DNA of 64,000 nucleotides. Origin: JBCAXA01 sp038749025. Lineage in GTDB: Bacteria; Pseudomonadota; Gammaproteobacteria; Steroidobacterales; Woeseiaceae. Shown here in pieces: positions 42,170 to 52,030 of this stretch; position 1 is the first letter of the stretch, and each line of letters starts with the position of its first letter. Made by a program: the position numbers and the translations under genes. The stretch covers positions 23,728-87,727 of the forward strand of contig JBCDIL010000016.1 in assembly GCA_038749025.1 (NCBI GenBank), given 5' to 3'. The notes beneath the pieces were generated by a model. The model saw only the letters and a list, made by a program, of their open reading frames with translations, did not search any database and had not been told where the DNA came from.

Positions 42170-45100
42170 CTACGGCGTCGGTTCCGGGCACAGACCCGGG
42201 AAGTCGCAGTAGCCGAAGCCTTGGTCATTGGTCACGTCAATCAGGGTCAGACCCTGAATGCCGTTGGCGTCGCTGTGCGAGATAGCGCCGAGTTGTTTCT
42301 GGCCTGGTCCGAAGAACAGATCAGCCCACTCGAATGCGATCGTCGCACTGTCGCCGATAGCGGCCATGTCGGGCGCTGCCGTGATCGCCAGGTTGTTGCT
42401 ACCTGGGACCGCACTGAACGTCCAGTCGAACATGAGCGTATTCGCTTCAACACCATCTTCAACCGCAAACCCGTGAATGAACACGAGGTACGGATCGGTG
42501 ATGTTCGGGTCGGTCAGCGGCAACGTGACATTGACCTCTTCATTGCTGTCGACGTTCGTGCTCGCATCGATTTGCGTGCAGAGGAAGTCTGGGCAGTAGT
42601 AGAGGTACATGTCGAGGTCATGGTTGCCATCGCCATACTCATTGAACAGTGACCAACGGGCGTGAGCGGTACCTTCCGGTAGTTCCGCGAAGAACGCGAA
42701 GCCTAGTCCTGGCTCATTGAACGAGAAGCTCTGATCCGGGTCTTGAGCGACCGGGACGAGCGTCAACGCAGAGTCAGACAAGCCGTGAACATTGGCCGCG
42801 TACGCACCGTTGTAACCGAACGTGATATCAAACTCCGCAGCACCCTGCGTTCCAGCAACATCGACTTGTGCCGGTGCAACCAGTGCTGTCGCGTTGACAG
42901 CCATCGGGATACGAACTTCGAAGCGTGGTCCACGGTTTTTACGACGCTTCTTACGCTTCTTGCTGCCGCCGAACTCTTGTACCCACGTCAGGCTACCGAA
43001 ACGCCATTCGCCCGGAGGTGCCGTAACGTTCGTAACGGTGACTTCGTACGTGGCTGATTCGCCGCGTGCGAGGTGCAGCGTTGATGGCGAGACGTGTACG
43101 TCAAAGCCTTCTGGCGCTTCCACGACCGCTTTGTATTGACCGTTGCCGGAGAAGGCGACGTTGGTCACGGTACGTGTCACCGTCTGCGAACCTGGGACAC
43201 CATCAATGCTGATGGCGGGCAGGTTGAGATCAGACGGATCGAGCGAGAAGCCGTTGTCCGACAAGAACGTGCAATCACCGGGGCCAACCAGCGGTGAGCT
43301 GGTGCCACAACTGGCCGCTAGGTAGTCAAACAGACCCGCATCGTAGATGAGGCCAGGATCAACCGCTGCGTTAGGCACAACGTGGCCAGCACCAAAGTCG
43401 AACGGATCGGCCGGCGTTTCTTCGTCTTCCTTTAGAACGTCCTGGCGAGCAGTCGTCATCATGGCTGAGCGAATCGCCGCTGGGCTCCATTCCGGATGCG
43501 CTTCTTTCAGCAGCGCAGCGATACCGGCGATGTGCGGGCCGGACATCGACGTACCCGATAGGTACGTGAAGAAGCCGCCTTCCGAGCCGTCTGCTTGATC
43601 CGGCGTGTTAGCAGCCAGAATCTGAACGCCCGGTGCCGTGATGTGCGGAGCCAGCCAGTCGCCAACCGTCGTGTACGGTCCGCGAGACGAGAAGCCAGCC
43701 ATGATATTGCCGGTGCGCTCTTCTTCGAGGAACGTCGACGAATCCAGCGTGGCGTTAACGGTCTCGCCTGCTTCGATAGCGGCCAAAAGTGCAACGCCCG
43801 GCTCGTTGTCGATCATGACGCCTGGTACTGACAGCGTAGTCTCGGTGGCCGTACCACCCAAGACGGTCTTAGGCCGGTCGTCCGTATACATCAGAATACC
43901 GATGGCACCAGCGTTAACCGCGTTTTCAACTTTGACGGTAAACGCGCAAGTACCACGCGAGATCAGTGCGATCTTGCCGGTCAGATCATTGGCCAGCGGG
44001 TCGCAGGCCAAGATCGGGTCGGCGGCTGCCACATCTTCGGTAATCGGACCGAGTTCGGACAAGCTGCCGGTGATCGCGCCTTCGAGCGACGAATACAAGC
44101 CAGCAACCGAGGCGGGCGAATTAACGAGCGTAGCGCCCGTAAAGGCCGTACCGTCGGTCGTAGAAGCGCCGACAGACGTTGACCATGGCTCACCAGCGTT
44201 CGTCGTTGCAAAGCCCGGACCGCTGTTACCAGCCGACCGCGCAACGAAGACACCTGCGCTGACGGCGTCAAGGAACGCCAAATCTTGCGGGTCATTGAAT
44301 GCCGCAGCCGTACCGACCGAGAAGTTGAGTACGTCCACGCCATCAGCAACCGCTGCGTCAGTCGCTGCAGCCGAGTCGCTGAAGAAGCAGCTAAAGTTAT
44401 CAGCACCCGGTGCTAGCCAGCAGACTTTATAGACCGAGATACGAGCGCGAGGCGCCATACCGCTGATCTTCGCGACCGGTGTGTCAAAAAGCTCTGCCGT
44501 TACTTCGTTACCAGCAGCGGTGCTGGCGGTGTGACTGCCGTGACCTGACGTATCGCGCGGCGAAACAAACTCGCCTTCAACCAACGCCGACTCACGCGTA
44601 CCGCCATTACCGGCGATGAAGCCGTCAACGAAGAAACGCGCACCGATCAACTTGTTGTTGCAGTCGGTTTCTGCCCACGCTTCACCTGCTTGGCAGATAC
44701 CGTTCCAGTCTTCGGGCTCGTCGTACAGAACAAACACGTTATTTTTCTTCAGAATCTTACAGAACGGAATGAAGCGTCCGAAGAACGTATTACAGATACG
44801 TGGAATCGGAATTGTCCCCACGTCCGAGAAGCTCGGATGCTCTTGGACAGCACCGGTGTCGAGAATACCGACAACGATGTCTTCACCTTCCAAGCCGAGT
44901 GCACGGCGCAAGCCTTCGCGACGATCGAGCAAACCAAGAAACTCTGGCGTGCTGTTCGTGTCGAGCGGCATGGCCCGGTCTTCAACAACTTTGACGACTT
45001 TGCTGTCGCCAGCCAACAGGGCTGCTTGTTTAGCAGTCAGGCGGGCGGCAAAGCCGTTAAAGGCGTGGCTGTAGCTGTAGACCTTCTGGCCACTAGCGCC

Positions 45101-45409
45101 CACGCCCGATAGCAGTGCATCGTGCTGGCTTACCAAATGTGACGTGTAATGCTGCACGTGCCCGGCATTGCCCGAGTAACTGGCACCCGGTGCCGGCGCG
45201 GTGGCCGCAAAACTACTGTCACCTTCGAAACGTAAGCCTGGCGCACCGTCGACCTGGACCACGTAGGTCTTGGTCTTGAGAGCGCCATTATCACCGGACG
45301 CGTCGAGCTGTAGTTGCCCCGACGGTGCCGATGGTGCCTGACGCAGCTCTTGGGCATGAGCGCCCATCGCTAGCGCCATGGCAGACATGGCTAATAAAAA
45401 ACGTCGCAT
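42170..45409 (-). CDS. Secreted S8 family serine protease (subtilase with PA insert)
   Basis: About 1079 residues from the ATG at 45409. A signal peptide (cleavage near AHA, residue 19) is followed by an I9-type propeptide (about 45–148). The catalytic triad is Asp184 in GILDTGAV, His290 in SGHGSHTAS and Ser621 in SGTSMSGPH, with the oxyanion Asn395 in SAGNSGPG. A protease-associated domain is inserted between His and Ser (about 430–555), the plant-subtilase layout. An Fn3-like domain follows (TRTVTNVAFSGNGQYKA, LHLARGESATYEVTVTNV) and then a C-terminal domain resembling bacterial pre-peptidase domains. A polybasic stretch KKRKKRRKNR lies in the Fn3-like part. Extracellular protein degradation is the likely role. 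Confidence 0.93.
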   Translation of the reverse strand: MRRFLLAMSAMALAMGAHAQELRQAPSAPSGQLQLDASGDNGALKTKTYVVQVDGAPGLRFEGDSSFAATAPAPGASYSGNAGHVQHYTSHLVSQHDALLSGVGASGQKVYSYSHAFNGFAARLTAKQAALLAGDSKVVKVVEDRAMPLDTNSTPEFLGLLDRREGLRRALGLEGEDIVVGILDTGAVQEHPSFSDVGTIPIPRICNTFFGRFIPFCKILKKNNVFVLYDEPEDWNGICQAGEAWAETDCNNKLIGARFFVDGFIAGNGGTRESALVEGEFVSPRDTSGHGSHTASTAAGNEVTAELFDTPVAKISGMAPRARISVYKVCWLAPGADNFSCFFSDSAAATDAAVADGVDVLNFSVGTAAAFNDPQDLAFLDAVSAGVFVARSAGNSGPGFATTNAGEPWSTSVGASTTDGTAFTGATLVNSPASVAGLYSSLEGAITGSLSELGPITEDVAAADPILACDPLANDLTGKIALISRGTCAFTVKVENAVNAGAIGILMYTDDRPKTVLGGTATETTLSVPGVMIDNEPGVALLAAIEAGETVNATLDSSTFLEEERTGNIMAGFSSRGPYTTVGDWLAPHITAPGVQILAANTPDQADGSEGGFFTYLSGTSMSGPHIAGIAALLKEAHPEWSPAAIRSAMMTTARQDVLKEDEETPADPFDFGAGHVVPNAAVDPGLIYDAGLFDYLAASCGTSSPLVGPGDCTFLSDNGFSLDPSDLNLPAISIDGVPGSQTVTRTVTNVAFSGNGQYKAVVEAPEGFDVHVSPSTLHLARGESATYEVTVTNVTAPPGEWRFGSLTWVQEFGGSKKRKKRRKNRGPRFEVRIPMAVNATALVAPAQVDVAGTQGAAEFDITFGYNGAYAANVHGLSDSALTLVPVAQDPDQSFSFNEPGLGFAFFAELPEGTAHARWSLFNEYGDGNHDLDMYLYYCPDFLCTQIDASTNVDSNEEVNVTLPLTDPNITDPYLVFIHGFAVEDGVEANTLMFDWTFSAVPGSNNLAITAAPDMAAIGDSATIAFEWADLFFGPGQKQLGAISHSDANGIQGLTLIDVTNDQGFGYCDFPGLCPEPTP

Positions 45410-46006
45410 GATTATTTTCCCCAACCTCGAGTAATAGGAAGTTACTTGTTGCTATCACGCAGCGAGTACATCTCCCCATTACCACGGGCGGCCGCAGCCA
45501 CCCGCCAATTACACCGTCAGTGGTGCAGCCGGTAGCCTGATCGAATTGTGCTGAGCAGGTGACACTACTGCCTCAGAAAGAAGCAGTCTCGGAAGGCGAT
45601 ATTCCAGCGTTTGTGCAAAGGCCATCGAGAAGTCTGGTGAGAGGAAAACGCGCTCTCTTACGTGGAGCGTGCCGGCACTATGCGGCAACTGTTGCTCAGA
45701 TTCAACAGAACGCAAGCGCTGCGTGTCAGCGCTGTCACGGGTTGCCAAAAAAAACACGAAAAGTGTTTCATCATTGCGACAAAACCGAAACGAAATCGTG
45801 ATTTGCGGTCCGATTTGTAAAAAGGTTCGACACTCTATGAGAGCGCCGCCAATTCATTGTCGCACTGGGTAGCGAGACCCGAATTGCTGATGCGCAAGGT
45901 TATGTCGAATCCGCGCCGTGTCAACGCCGTGATTGGCCGTGTACCGTTCACTCCGGCCGGGCTGCCGACAAAATATGAAGCGGCGACAAGACGGCTCCAA
46001 TCACAA
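45410..46006. other. 597-base stretch without a supported gene
   Basis: Between the subtilase start and the end of the downstream paralogue gene, both on the minus strand. It must hold the protease promoter. Short frames on both strands lack recognisable domains. One feature is the inverted repeat AAACAC–GAAAA–GTGTTT (45752–45768), flanked by an A-run, which could act as a weak minus-strand terminator. Confidence 0.5.
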
Positions 46007-47191
46007 CTACCGTGCAAACGAGCAGTTGAAGCGCGCTTCGTGGCGACGGCGAGCTTCATGCGACAACTCGACTGAAGTGAGTTCGTCAATGGCGCGCCAT
46101 CCATTGATATACGCATAGAAGCGCGAACGATCACTGAACATCCAGTTGTTGTGGATATGAATTTGGTCGAATATAGCTTGTTTACGTCGATCAACAGCGT
46201 CTTTTTCGATCTTCAGTTGCCGGCGCTGCTCGTCGCGAGACGGATCATTCGCTGACAGCTGCACCTGCAGTGTGAGCCCGATGCTTTGCCCTATTAGGGT
46301 ATTCGACGTTTCCGCCAACAGTTCGTAGTAGCCGAAGCAGTGTTGGCGCAAGACGGCATCCGTTGGTGCGTTGTTGCGGCAGTATTGAGCCAGTCCAATC
46401 GGCCTGTGGATGGTAGCGGCGATGGCTAATCCGTAGCCTGCGCTGTCGGGAAAGGGCATGCCGGCGCCATACAGCGCCGTTTCCATCCGTTCGACTAGAT
46501 CAACAAAGTACATCGTGGCCGTGGAACCGGATGCGGCGTTCGCGAGCGCGGTCAGCCCAGTCGTTCGGTTATCGGCAAGAAAACTGGCTAACGCCAGCGT
46601 TGCCCATGCCGTGCCATTACCAGCGTCGCGGTCTATCCAATCCTTCAGGCGCTGTTGTCGTTCGGTTTCGCTGCATACGCCAGAGGTCCCTTCCGGTTGC
46701 CGCTGGATGCACAGATCATAAGAAAGTAACCGCAAAACTGGATCGTCGGGCGATTCAGCGATCGCTTGGTCAATGGCGTTCAACAGCGTGCGCTGATTGG
46801 TTCCGAGCGACTTCACCAACAAGGCGGCGGCCGCGAGTGCGTCTGGATCGTCGGATGCGCGAAGTATGGTGGTGGCTGCGCGGCGAAGACTCTCTTGTTC
46901 TTCCGGCGAGGACCAGTCTTCCAGTATCGGGTAGTCACATCGAGCAACGACTCGCGGCAATTCATGTTCGTGCGCCGTCTGAGTCGCGTCCGCTGGTAGT
47001 AACGTAGATCGCATGGCTTGCTGCGGCAGTGCGTCAAGAGGTGAATCGGTTGCCTGCGCAAATGTATTTGCTTCGTCGGCGCCCTCACGCATTGTCGGGA
47101 GTGAAATGAGCAGCACGGTAACGGTGACGAGGGCGATAACCAGGCGAGGATGCTTCACAACAACGCTATGCGTATTCGTCGACCGTCGCAA
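46007..47191 (-). CDS. Signal-anchored protein of unknown function, tandem paralogue B
   Basis: A 394-residue protein with one N-terminal membrane segment (KHPRLVIALVTVTVLLISL) and a large, presumably periplasmic, Ala-rich helical domain. Features shared with its neighbour are SPDDPVLRLLSYDLC, RDAGNGTAWATLAL, QYCRNNAPTDAVLRQHCFGYYELLA, SNTLIGQSIGLTLQ, and SDRSRFYAYINGWRAIDEL near the end, finishing in FNCSF. Cysteines are conserved between the two. The helical pattern hints at TPR-like repeats. No function known. The listed start is a TTG; a GTG at 47158, matching the other copy, is equally possible. It lies 15 bases behind copy A. Confidence 0.78.
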   Translation of the reverse strand: MRRSTNTHSVVVKHPRLVIALVTVTVLLISLPTMREGADEANTFAQATDSPLDALPQQAMRSTLLPADATQTAHEHELPRVVARCDYPILEDWSSPEEQESLRRAATTILRASDDPDALAAAALLVKSLGTNQRTLLNAIDQAIAESPDDPVLRLLSYDLCIQRQPEGTSGVCSETERQQRLKDWIDRDAGNGTAWATLALASFLADNRTTGLTALANAASGSTATMYFVDLVERMETALYGAGMPFPDSAGYGLAIAATIHRPIGLAQYCRNNAPTDAVLRQHCFGYYELLAETSNTLIGQSIGLTLQVQLSANDPSRDEQRRQLKIEKDAVDRRKQAIFDQIHIHNNWMFSDRSRFYAYINGWRAIDELTSVELSHEARRRHEARFNCSFAR

Positions 47192-47205
47192 AGCTCACAC
47201 CGCAA

Positions 47206-48357
47206 TCAGTCAACGAATGTGCAATTGAAATTCGCTTCGTGGCGTTGTCTTTCCCTGCGCGAGAACTCGGCCGCCGTGAGTTCATCGGTTGCACGCCATT
47301 TGTTGATGTACGCGTAAAAGCGCGATCGATCACCGCTTATCCATCTTTCTTGCTCGCTAATCTCGGCATTCAGTACTTTGTTGCGTTCATCAATGCTGCT
47401 GCGAAGCTCAATAAGGTCGGCTCGCTGTTTGCTGCGCAATGGATCATCGCCGATGAGCTCTATTTGCAGTCTAAGGCCAACAGCTTGGCCCAGCATCGTG
47501 TTTGAATTGTTTGCTAACACCTCGTAGTAGCCGAAACAGTGCTGTCGCAAAACAGCATTGGTTGGCGCGTTGTCGCGACAATATTGGTACAGCCCCGCGC
47601 TTCCTTGCGTTGCCGCCGCAATTCCGAATGCCCAGACCGCACTGGTTGGATACGGTGCACCCGCATCAAATAGAGCCGTTTCTAGGCGCTCTACCGTGTC
47701 CAGTAAGTAGTGGGTTGCGCTCGCACTCGATGCCGCCTTGGATAACGCCGCGATTCCAGCCGCTTGTGCGTCAACCTCAAATTCGCGGATGGCCAGGGTC
47801 GCCCACGCCGACGCGTTACCGGCATCGCGTTCGAGCCAGTCCAACAGCTTTCGCCGGCTTCTCGAGTCGTCACAAGCTCGGTTTGCGCCTGCTTCCGATC
47901 TGCTGCGACATAAATCGTAGGCCAGAAACCGTAACATGGGGTCGTTTGGCGCTGAGTCAATCGCTGACTCGAGTCTTACGAGCCGTTCGGCGGGGTCAAC
48001 ACCCACACCCATCCAGATCATCGACGCGGTTGCCAGCGCGTAGGGGTCGCCAGATTTGGTGAGCACGGCGGTAACCGATTCGCGCAGCGCTGCTTGCGCG
48101 TCTGGCGTCGACAAGGCATCAAGTGCCACAAAATTGCACCGGGTAATCAGCGCCGTCGATCCTTGCTCGGGTGCAGTTTCGGCTAAGTCGGTTGGTGGTG
48201 CTGTCGCCAACGTTCCCGGTTGCGGCTGTGCTGTTGCCGAATGATCAGTTACCTGCGCAACCGTAAGCGAATCATCGTCGCTCTTACGCATTGTCGCGAA
48301 CACAACGAGCAGCACCGTAACGGTGACGATAGCTATAACCAGGCGAGGACGCTTCAC
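47206..48357 (-). CDS. Signal-anchored protein of unknown function, tandem paralogue A
   Basis: About 383 residues from GTG at 48357. It begins with the same membrane anchor as copy B (KRPRLVIAIVTVTVLLVV), and nucleotide identity around the start is high, showing tandem duplication. Shared blocks include APNDPMLRFLAYDLC, RDAGNASAWATLAI, QYCRDNAPTNAVLRQHCFGYYEVLA, SNTMLGQAVGLRLQ and SGDRSRFYAYINKWRATDELTAAEF, ending FNCTF. The open frame continues 105 codons upstream, but that part lies antisense to pyruvate carboxylase and is not family-like. It is divergent from that gene by only 39 bases. Confidence 0.78.
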   Translation of the reverse strand: MKRPRLVIAIVTVTVLLVVFATMRKSDDDSLTVAQVTDHSATAQPQPGTLATAPPTDLAETAPEQGSTALITRCNFVALDALSTPDAQAALRESVTAVLTKSGDPYALATASMIWMGVGVDPAERLVRLESAIDSAPNDPMLRFLAYDLCRSRSEAGANRACDDSRSRRKLLDWLERDAGNASAWATLAIREFEVDAQAAGIAALSKAASSASATHYLLDTVERLETALFDAGAPYPTSAVWAFGIAAATQGSAGLYQYCRDNAPTNAVLRQHCFGYYEVLANNSNTMLGQAVGLRLQIELIGDDPLRSKQRADLIELRSSIDERNKVLNAEISEQERWISGDRSRFYAYINKWRATDELTAAEFSRRERQRHEANFNCTFVD

Positions 48358-48396
48358 AACAACACTATATACTCGACGGTGTATTGACTGCTGGCC

Positions 48397-51300
48397 ATGG
48401 CGAGTGCACCGATGACTTTCGACGTTACAAAAACCATCAATAAACTGCTTGTCGTCAACCGGAGCGAGATCGCCATACGTATCACGCGGGCAGCATCCGA
48501 GCTCGGCATTGTGCCGGTCGCGATTTATTCGGAAGAGGATCGGCTGACTTTGCACCGCTTTGCGGCGCGTGAGGCGTATCGGGTCGGACACGGTAAAAAG
48601 CCGGTTGATGCCTATCTCGATATCGACGATGTGCTTCGGATTGCCCGTGAGTCGGGTTGCGATGCCGTGCATCCGGGCTACGGGTTTTTATCAGAGAACC
48701 CCGATTTTGCGGAGCGCTGCCAACAGGCTGGCATTATCTTCGTTGGGCCCGAGCCGGAGGTCATGCGCAAGCTTGGCAATAAAGTTGCGGCACGCGCGAT
48801 CGCGGTTGCCGCAAACGTACCGGTGATGCCGGCGACCGACCCATTACCGGCGGATATCGGCGGGTGCATCAAACAAGCCGAGACGATTGGTTACCCCGTC
48901 ATGCTGAAAGCGAGTTGGGGCGGCGGTGGTCGCGGCATGCGAGTCATCGAGTCGCAAGAGCAGCTGGAACAGGAGCTGCCGATCGCACGCCGTGAGGCGG
49001 CGAATGCCTTCGGGCGCGATGAGGTCTATCTCGAGAAACTCGTCCGCCGCGCCCGCCATGTCGAAGTGCAGGTGATTGGCGATAAGCACGGCAACGTCGT
49101 GCATCTGTTTGAACGCGACTGCACCGTTCAGCGGCGCCACCAAAAAGTCGTTGAGCGTGCGCCAGCTCCTTATTTGGACGATGCGATGCGCGCCGAGATT
49201 TGCGGCGCCGCGGTCCGACTCGCGGAATCGGTGGATTACACACATGCCGGCACGGTCGAGTTCTTGCAAGACATCGATACGGGCGAGTTCTACTTTATTG
49301 AAGTTAATCCGCGGGTGCAGGTCGAACATACGGTCACCGAGCAGGTGACCGGGCTCGATATCGTCAAGGCGCAGATCCGTATTGCCTGCGGAGCGCGCAT
49401 CGGTGACTCAGGCGAAAGCGGTATTCCAGCGCAAGAGGCAATCGCTATGCGCGGCTCCGCCATGCAGTGCCGGGTGACCACAGAAGACCCGCATAACAAC
49501 TTCATTCCAGACTATGGCCACATCGTGGCCTACCGCAGCCCGTCCGGCCCGGGTATTCGACTGGATGCCGGTACGGCCTATTCGGGTGCCCATATCACGC
49601 GGCACTACGACAGCTTACTCGTCAAGGTGACGGCCTTAGGGCAGCATGACATCGAAGCGCGTGACCGTATGCTGCGAGCGTTGGCCGAATTTAAAGTTCG
49701 TGGGGTTGAGACCAATCTCGAATTTTTGCAACGGCTCGTTAGCCATGACGCGTTCGTCGACGCCGATTACACGACCCGGTTTATCGATAACACGCCAGAG
49801 CTTTTCGACTACACAACCTCCGATACCAGTGGGGCGCAGCTCCTGGAATACATTGCCGATGTCATTGTTAATGGTAATCCGCTCGTGGCGGGTCGCGCCG
49901 AGCCCACGGTGCTTGCTGAACCCGATGCACCCGCGTTGCCATTAGATAACGATGTCCCCAACGGCCTTCGCGGCTTATTGCTCAGCGATGGCCCTGAAGC
50001 CGTTGCACGGTGGTTGAAAGCGCAATCGCAACCGCTAGTCACCGATACGACCTTTCGCGACGCGCACCAATCGTTGTTAGCAACGCGGATGCGTACCGTC
50101 GACATGACGCGTATCGCACCGCATTACGCACGGCAATTACCGGGACTGTTCTCGGTCGAAACGTGGGGCGGGGCGACGTTCGATGTTGCGATGCGGTTCT
50201 TGCTAGAGGACCCATGGGAGCGCCTTAGTTTGCTTGGCGAGGCGATGCCAAACCTCATGCAGCAAATGTTGCTCCGTTCGTCGAACGGCGTCGGCTACAC
50301 CAACTATCCCGACAACGTTGTCCGTTACTTTATTCAACAGGCGGCGGTGGGTGGCGTCGATGTCTTTCGAATCTTCGACTGCCTAAATTGGGTCGACAAC
50401 ATGCGCCTCGCCATCGACGAAGTCGCGAGTTGCGGCAAAATCGCGGAGGCGGCCATCTGCTATACCGGCGATATCCTCGACCCATCGCGCAGCAAGTACG
50501 ACCTTAACTACTACGTCACGATGGCGCAGGCGCTGGACAGGGCGGGGGCGCACGTCTTAGGCATTAAGGATATGGCGGGGCTGCTTAAGCCCGAAGCAGC
50601 GCGAGTTCTTGTTCGCGCGTTACGCGACGCGACCGATCTGCCGATTCATTTTCATACGCACGACACCAGCGGGGTCGCCGCCGCGACCGTGCTGGCGGCG
50701 GTTGAATCCGGGGTCGACGCTTTCGATGCAGCGATGGACTCGATGAGCGGACTGACGTCGCAACCAAACCTAGGTTCCATTGTCGCCGCGTTGGCCAATA
50801 CCGAGCGCTCGACCGGTCTTGATATCGATGCCATTCGAACGATCAGTGACTATTGGGAATCCGTGCGCAGCCAGTACGCGGCATTTGAATCGGATCTTCG
50901 CTCAGGGGCATCCGAAGTGTACTTGCATGAGATGCCAGGCGGGCAGTTCACCAACCTGCGCGAGCAAGCGGCGTCGCTCGGTATCGGCCGGCGCTGGCAC
51001 GAAGTGGCTCGCGCCTACGCCGACGTCAACATGGCCTTCGGCGATATCGTTAAAGTCACACCCTCATCGAAGGTGGTCGGTGACATGGCGCTGATGATGG
51101 TGACGTCGGGGATCGATATCGATGCCGTTACCGATCCGGACACGGATATCGCGTGGCCGCAATCGGTTGTGTCGTTGTTTGCCGGCGAACTTGGGCAACC
51201 ACCCGGCGGGTTTCCGCCCGCGTTGTCTCGTAAGGTCCTAGGCGACCGTCAGCCACGCACCGACCGGCCCGGTCAGCACCTTGCGGCCGTTGATTTGGAA

Positions 51301-51873
51301 GCGACCCGTGAGTCGCTCTCGCAACGCGGTCAGCCGGTGAGCGACACGACGCTCGCTTCCCATCTGATGTACCCAAAGGTTCATGCGGAGTTTTCTCGTC
51401 AGCGCGAACGCTTTGGTGATGTCAGTTTGTTACCGACGCATGTGTACTTTTATGGCATGACGGCTGGTGAGGAGTTGACGCTAACGATGGCGGATGGACG
51501 CCCCGTAGTGATCACTTACTTAACAATAACCGACCCCGATGAGCAGGGTTTCCGTCGCGCGTTCTTTGAAGTCAATGGCCAGCCAAGCTCCGTCCGTGTC
51601 CAAGATCGACATCTTGCGCCTGCCGAAAAATCCCACGAACGTGCCGATCCAGCGAATGCCGATCACGTTGCCGCACCGATGCCTGGCTTGGTCGTCACGG
51701 TCGCTGTAGAGCCTGGCCAGGCCGTGCAACGCGGCGATACCTTGCTGACGCTGGAAGCCATGAAAATGGAAACGGCAATCACGGCAGAACGCGATGGTAA
51801 CGTCGGCCGTGTCGTCGCATCGGTCGGTATGCAGGTTGAGGCCAAGGATCTCCTTGTCGAATTCGCAAGCTGA
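48397..51873 (+). CDS. pyc: Pyruvate carboxylase, single polypeptide
   Basis: A 1158-residue biotin enzyme that carboxylates pyruvate to oxaloacetate to refill the TCA cycle. In order: biotin carboxylase (1–450; KLLVVNRSEIAIRI, ATP-grasp GGGGRGM, HVEVQVIGDKHGNVVHLFERDCTVQRRHQK-like, EVNPRVQVEHTVTE), the carboxyltransferase barrel (about 550–850; TTFRDAHQSLLATRMRT, FRIFDCLNWVDNM, GIKDMAGLLKP, HFHTHDTSG), then an allosteric linker and a C-terminal biotinyl domain with Lys1123 in LEAMKMET. Unlike the two-subunit forms of pseudomonads, all parts are on one chain. ATG at 48397 or 48412 could initiate. Confidence 0.95.
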   Translation: MASAPMTFDVTKTINKLLVVNRSEIAIRITRAASELGIVPVAIYSEEDRLTLHRFAAREAYRVGHGKKPVDAYLDIDDVLRIARESGCDAVHPGYGFLSENPDFAERCQQAGIIFVGPEPEVMRKLGNKVAARAIAVAANVPVMPATDPLPADIGGCIKQAETIGYPVMLKASWGGGGRGMRVIESQEQLEQELPIARREAANAFGRDEVYLEKLVRRARHVEVQVIGDKHGNVVHLFERDCTVQRRHQKVVERAPAPYLDDAMRAEICGAAVRLAESVDYTHAGTVEFLQDIDTGEFYFIEVNPRVQVEHTVTEQVTGLDIVKAQIRIACGARIGDSGESGIPAQEAIAMRGSAMQCRVTTEDPHNNFIPDYGHIVAYRSPSGPGIRLDAGTAYSGAHITRHYDSLLVKVTALGQHDIEARDRMLRALAEFKVRGVETNLEFLQRLVSHDAFVDADYTTRFIDNTPELFDYTTSDTSGAQLLEYIADVIVNGNPLVAGRAEPTVLAEPDAPALPLDNDVPNGLRGLLLSDGPEAVARWLKAQSQPLVTDTTFRDAHQSLLATRMRTVDMTRIAPHYARQLPGLFSVETWGGATFDVAMRFLLEDPWERLSLLGEAMPNLMQQMLLRSSNGVGYTNYPDNVVRYFIQQAAVGGVDVFRIFDCLNWVDNMRLAIDEVASCGKIAEAAICYTGDILDPSRSKYDLNYYVTMAQALDRAGAHVLGIKDMAGLLKPEAARVLVRALRDATDLPIHFHTHDTSGVAAATVLAAVESGVDAFDAAMDSMSGLTSQPNLGSIVAALANTERSTGLDIDAIRTISDYWESVRSQYAAFESDLRSGASEVYLHEMPGGQFTNLREQAASLGIGRRWHEVARAYADVNMAFGDIVKVTPSSKVVGDMALMMVTSGIDIDAVTDPDTDIAWPQSVVSLFAGELGQPPGGFPPALSRKVLGDRQPRTDRPGQHLAAVDLEATRESLSQRGQPVSDTTLASHLMYPKVHAEFSRQRERFGDVSLLPTHVYFYGMTAGEELTLTMADGRPVVITYLTITDPDEQGFRRAFFEVNGQPSSVRVQDRHLAPAEKSHERADPANADHVAAPMPGLVVTVAVEPGQAVQRGDTLLTLEAMKMETAITAERDGNVGRVVASVGMQVEAKDLLVEFAS

Positions 51874-52030
51874 CAGACGGTCGACGCCCCAAAAGCGTGC
51901 AAATTCAGCAGCAAACTCGCGTTTGTCTAGAAATTTTCTATGCTAAGCTCTCGCCATCTGGGGGGTCAGTGACAGCTTAACCATTCGCTTGGTGGGCCTC
52001 CCTTTGTGGTATTGGATCTTAGGGGGTCTC

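Noticed and set aside
45509..45801. Overlapping short frames in the gap before the subtilase
   Set aside because: Both strands show frames of similar size with no domain, signal peptide or start context.
45835..46194. Minus-strand frame overlapping the end of paralogue B
   Set aside because: Out of frame with a conserved paralogue C terminus and without recognisable features.
48358..48672. Upstream extension of the paralogue A frame
   Set aside because: Lies antisense to the pyruvate carboxylase start and is absent from the tandem copy.
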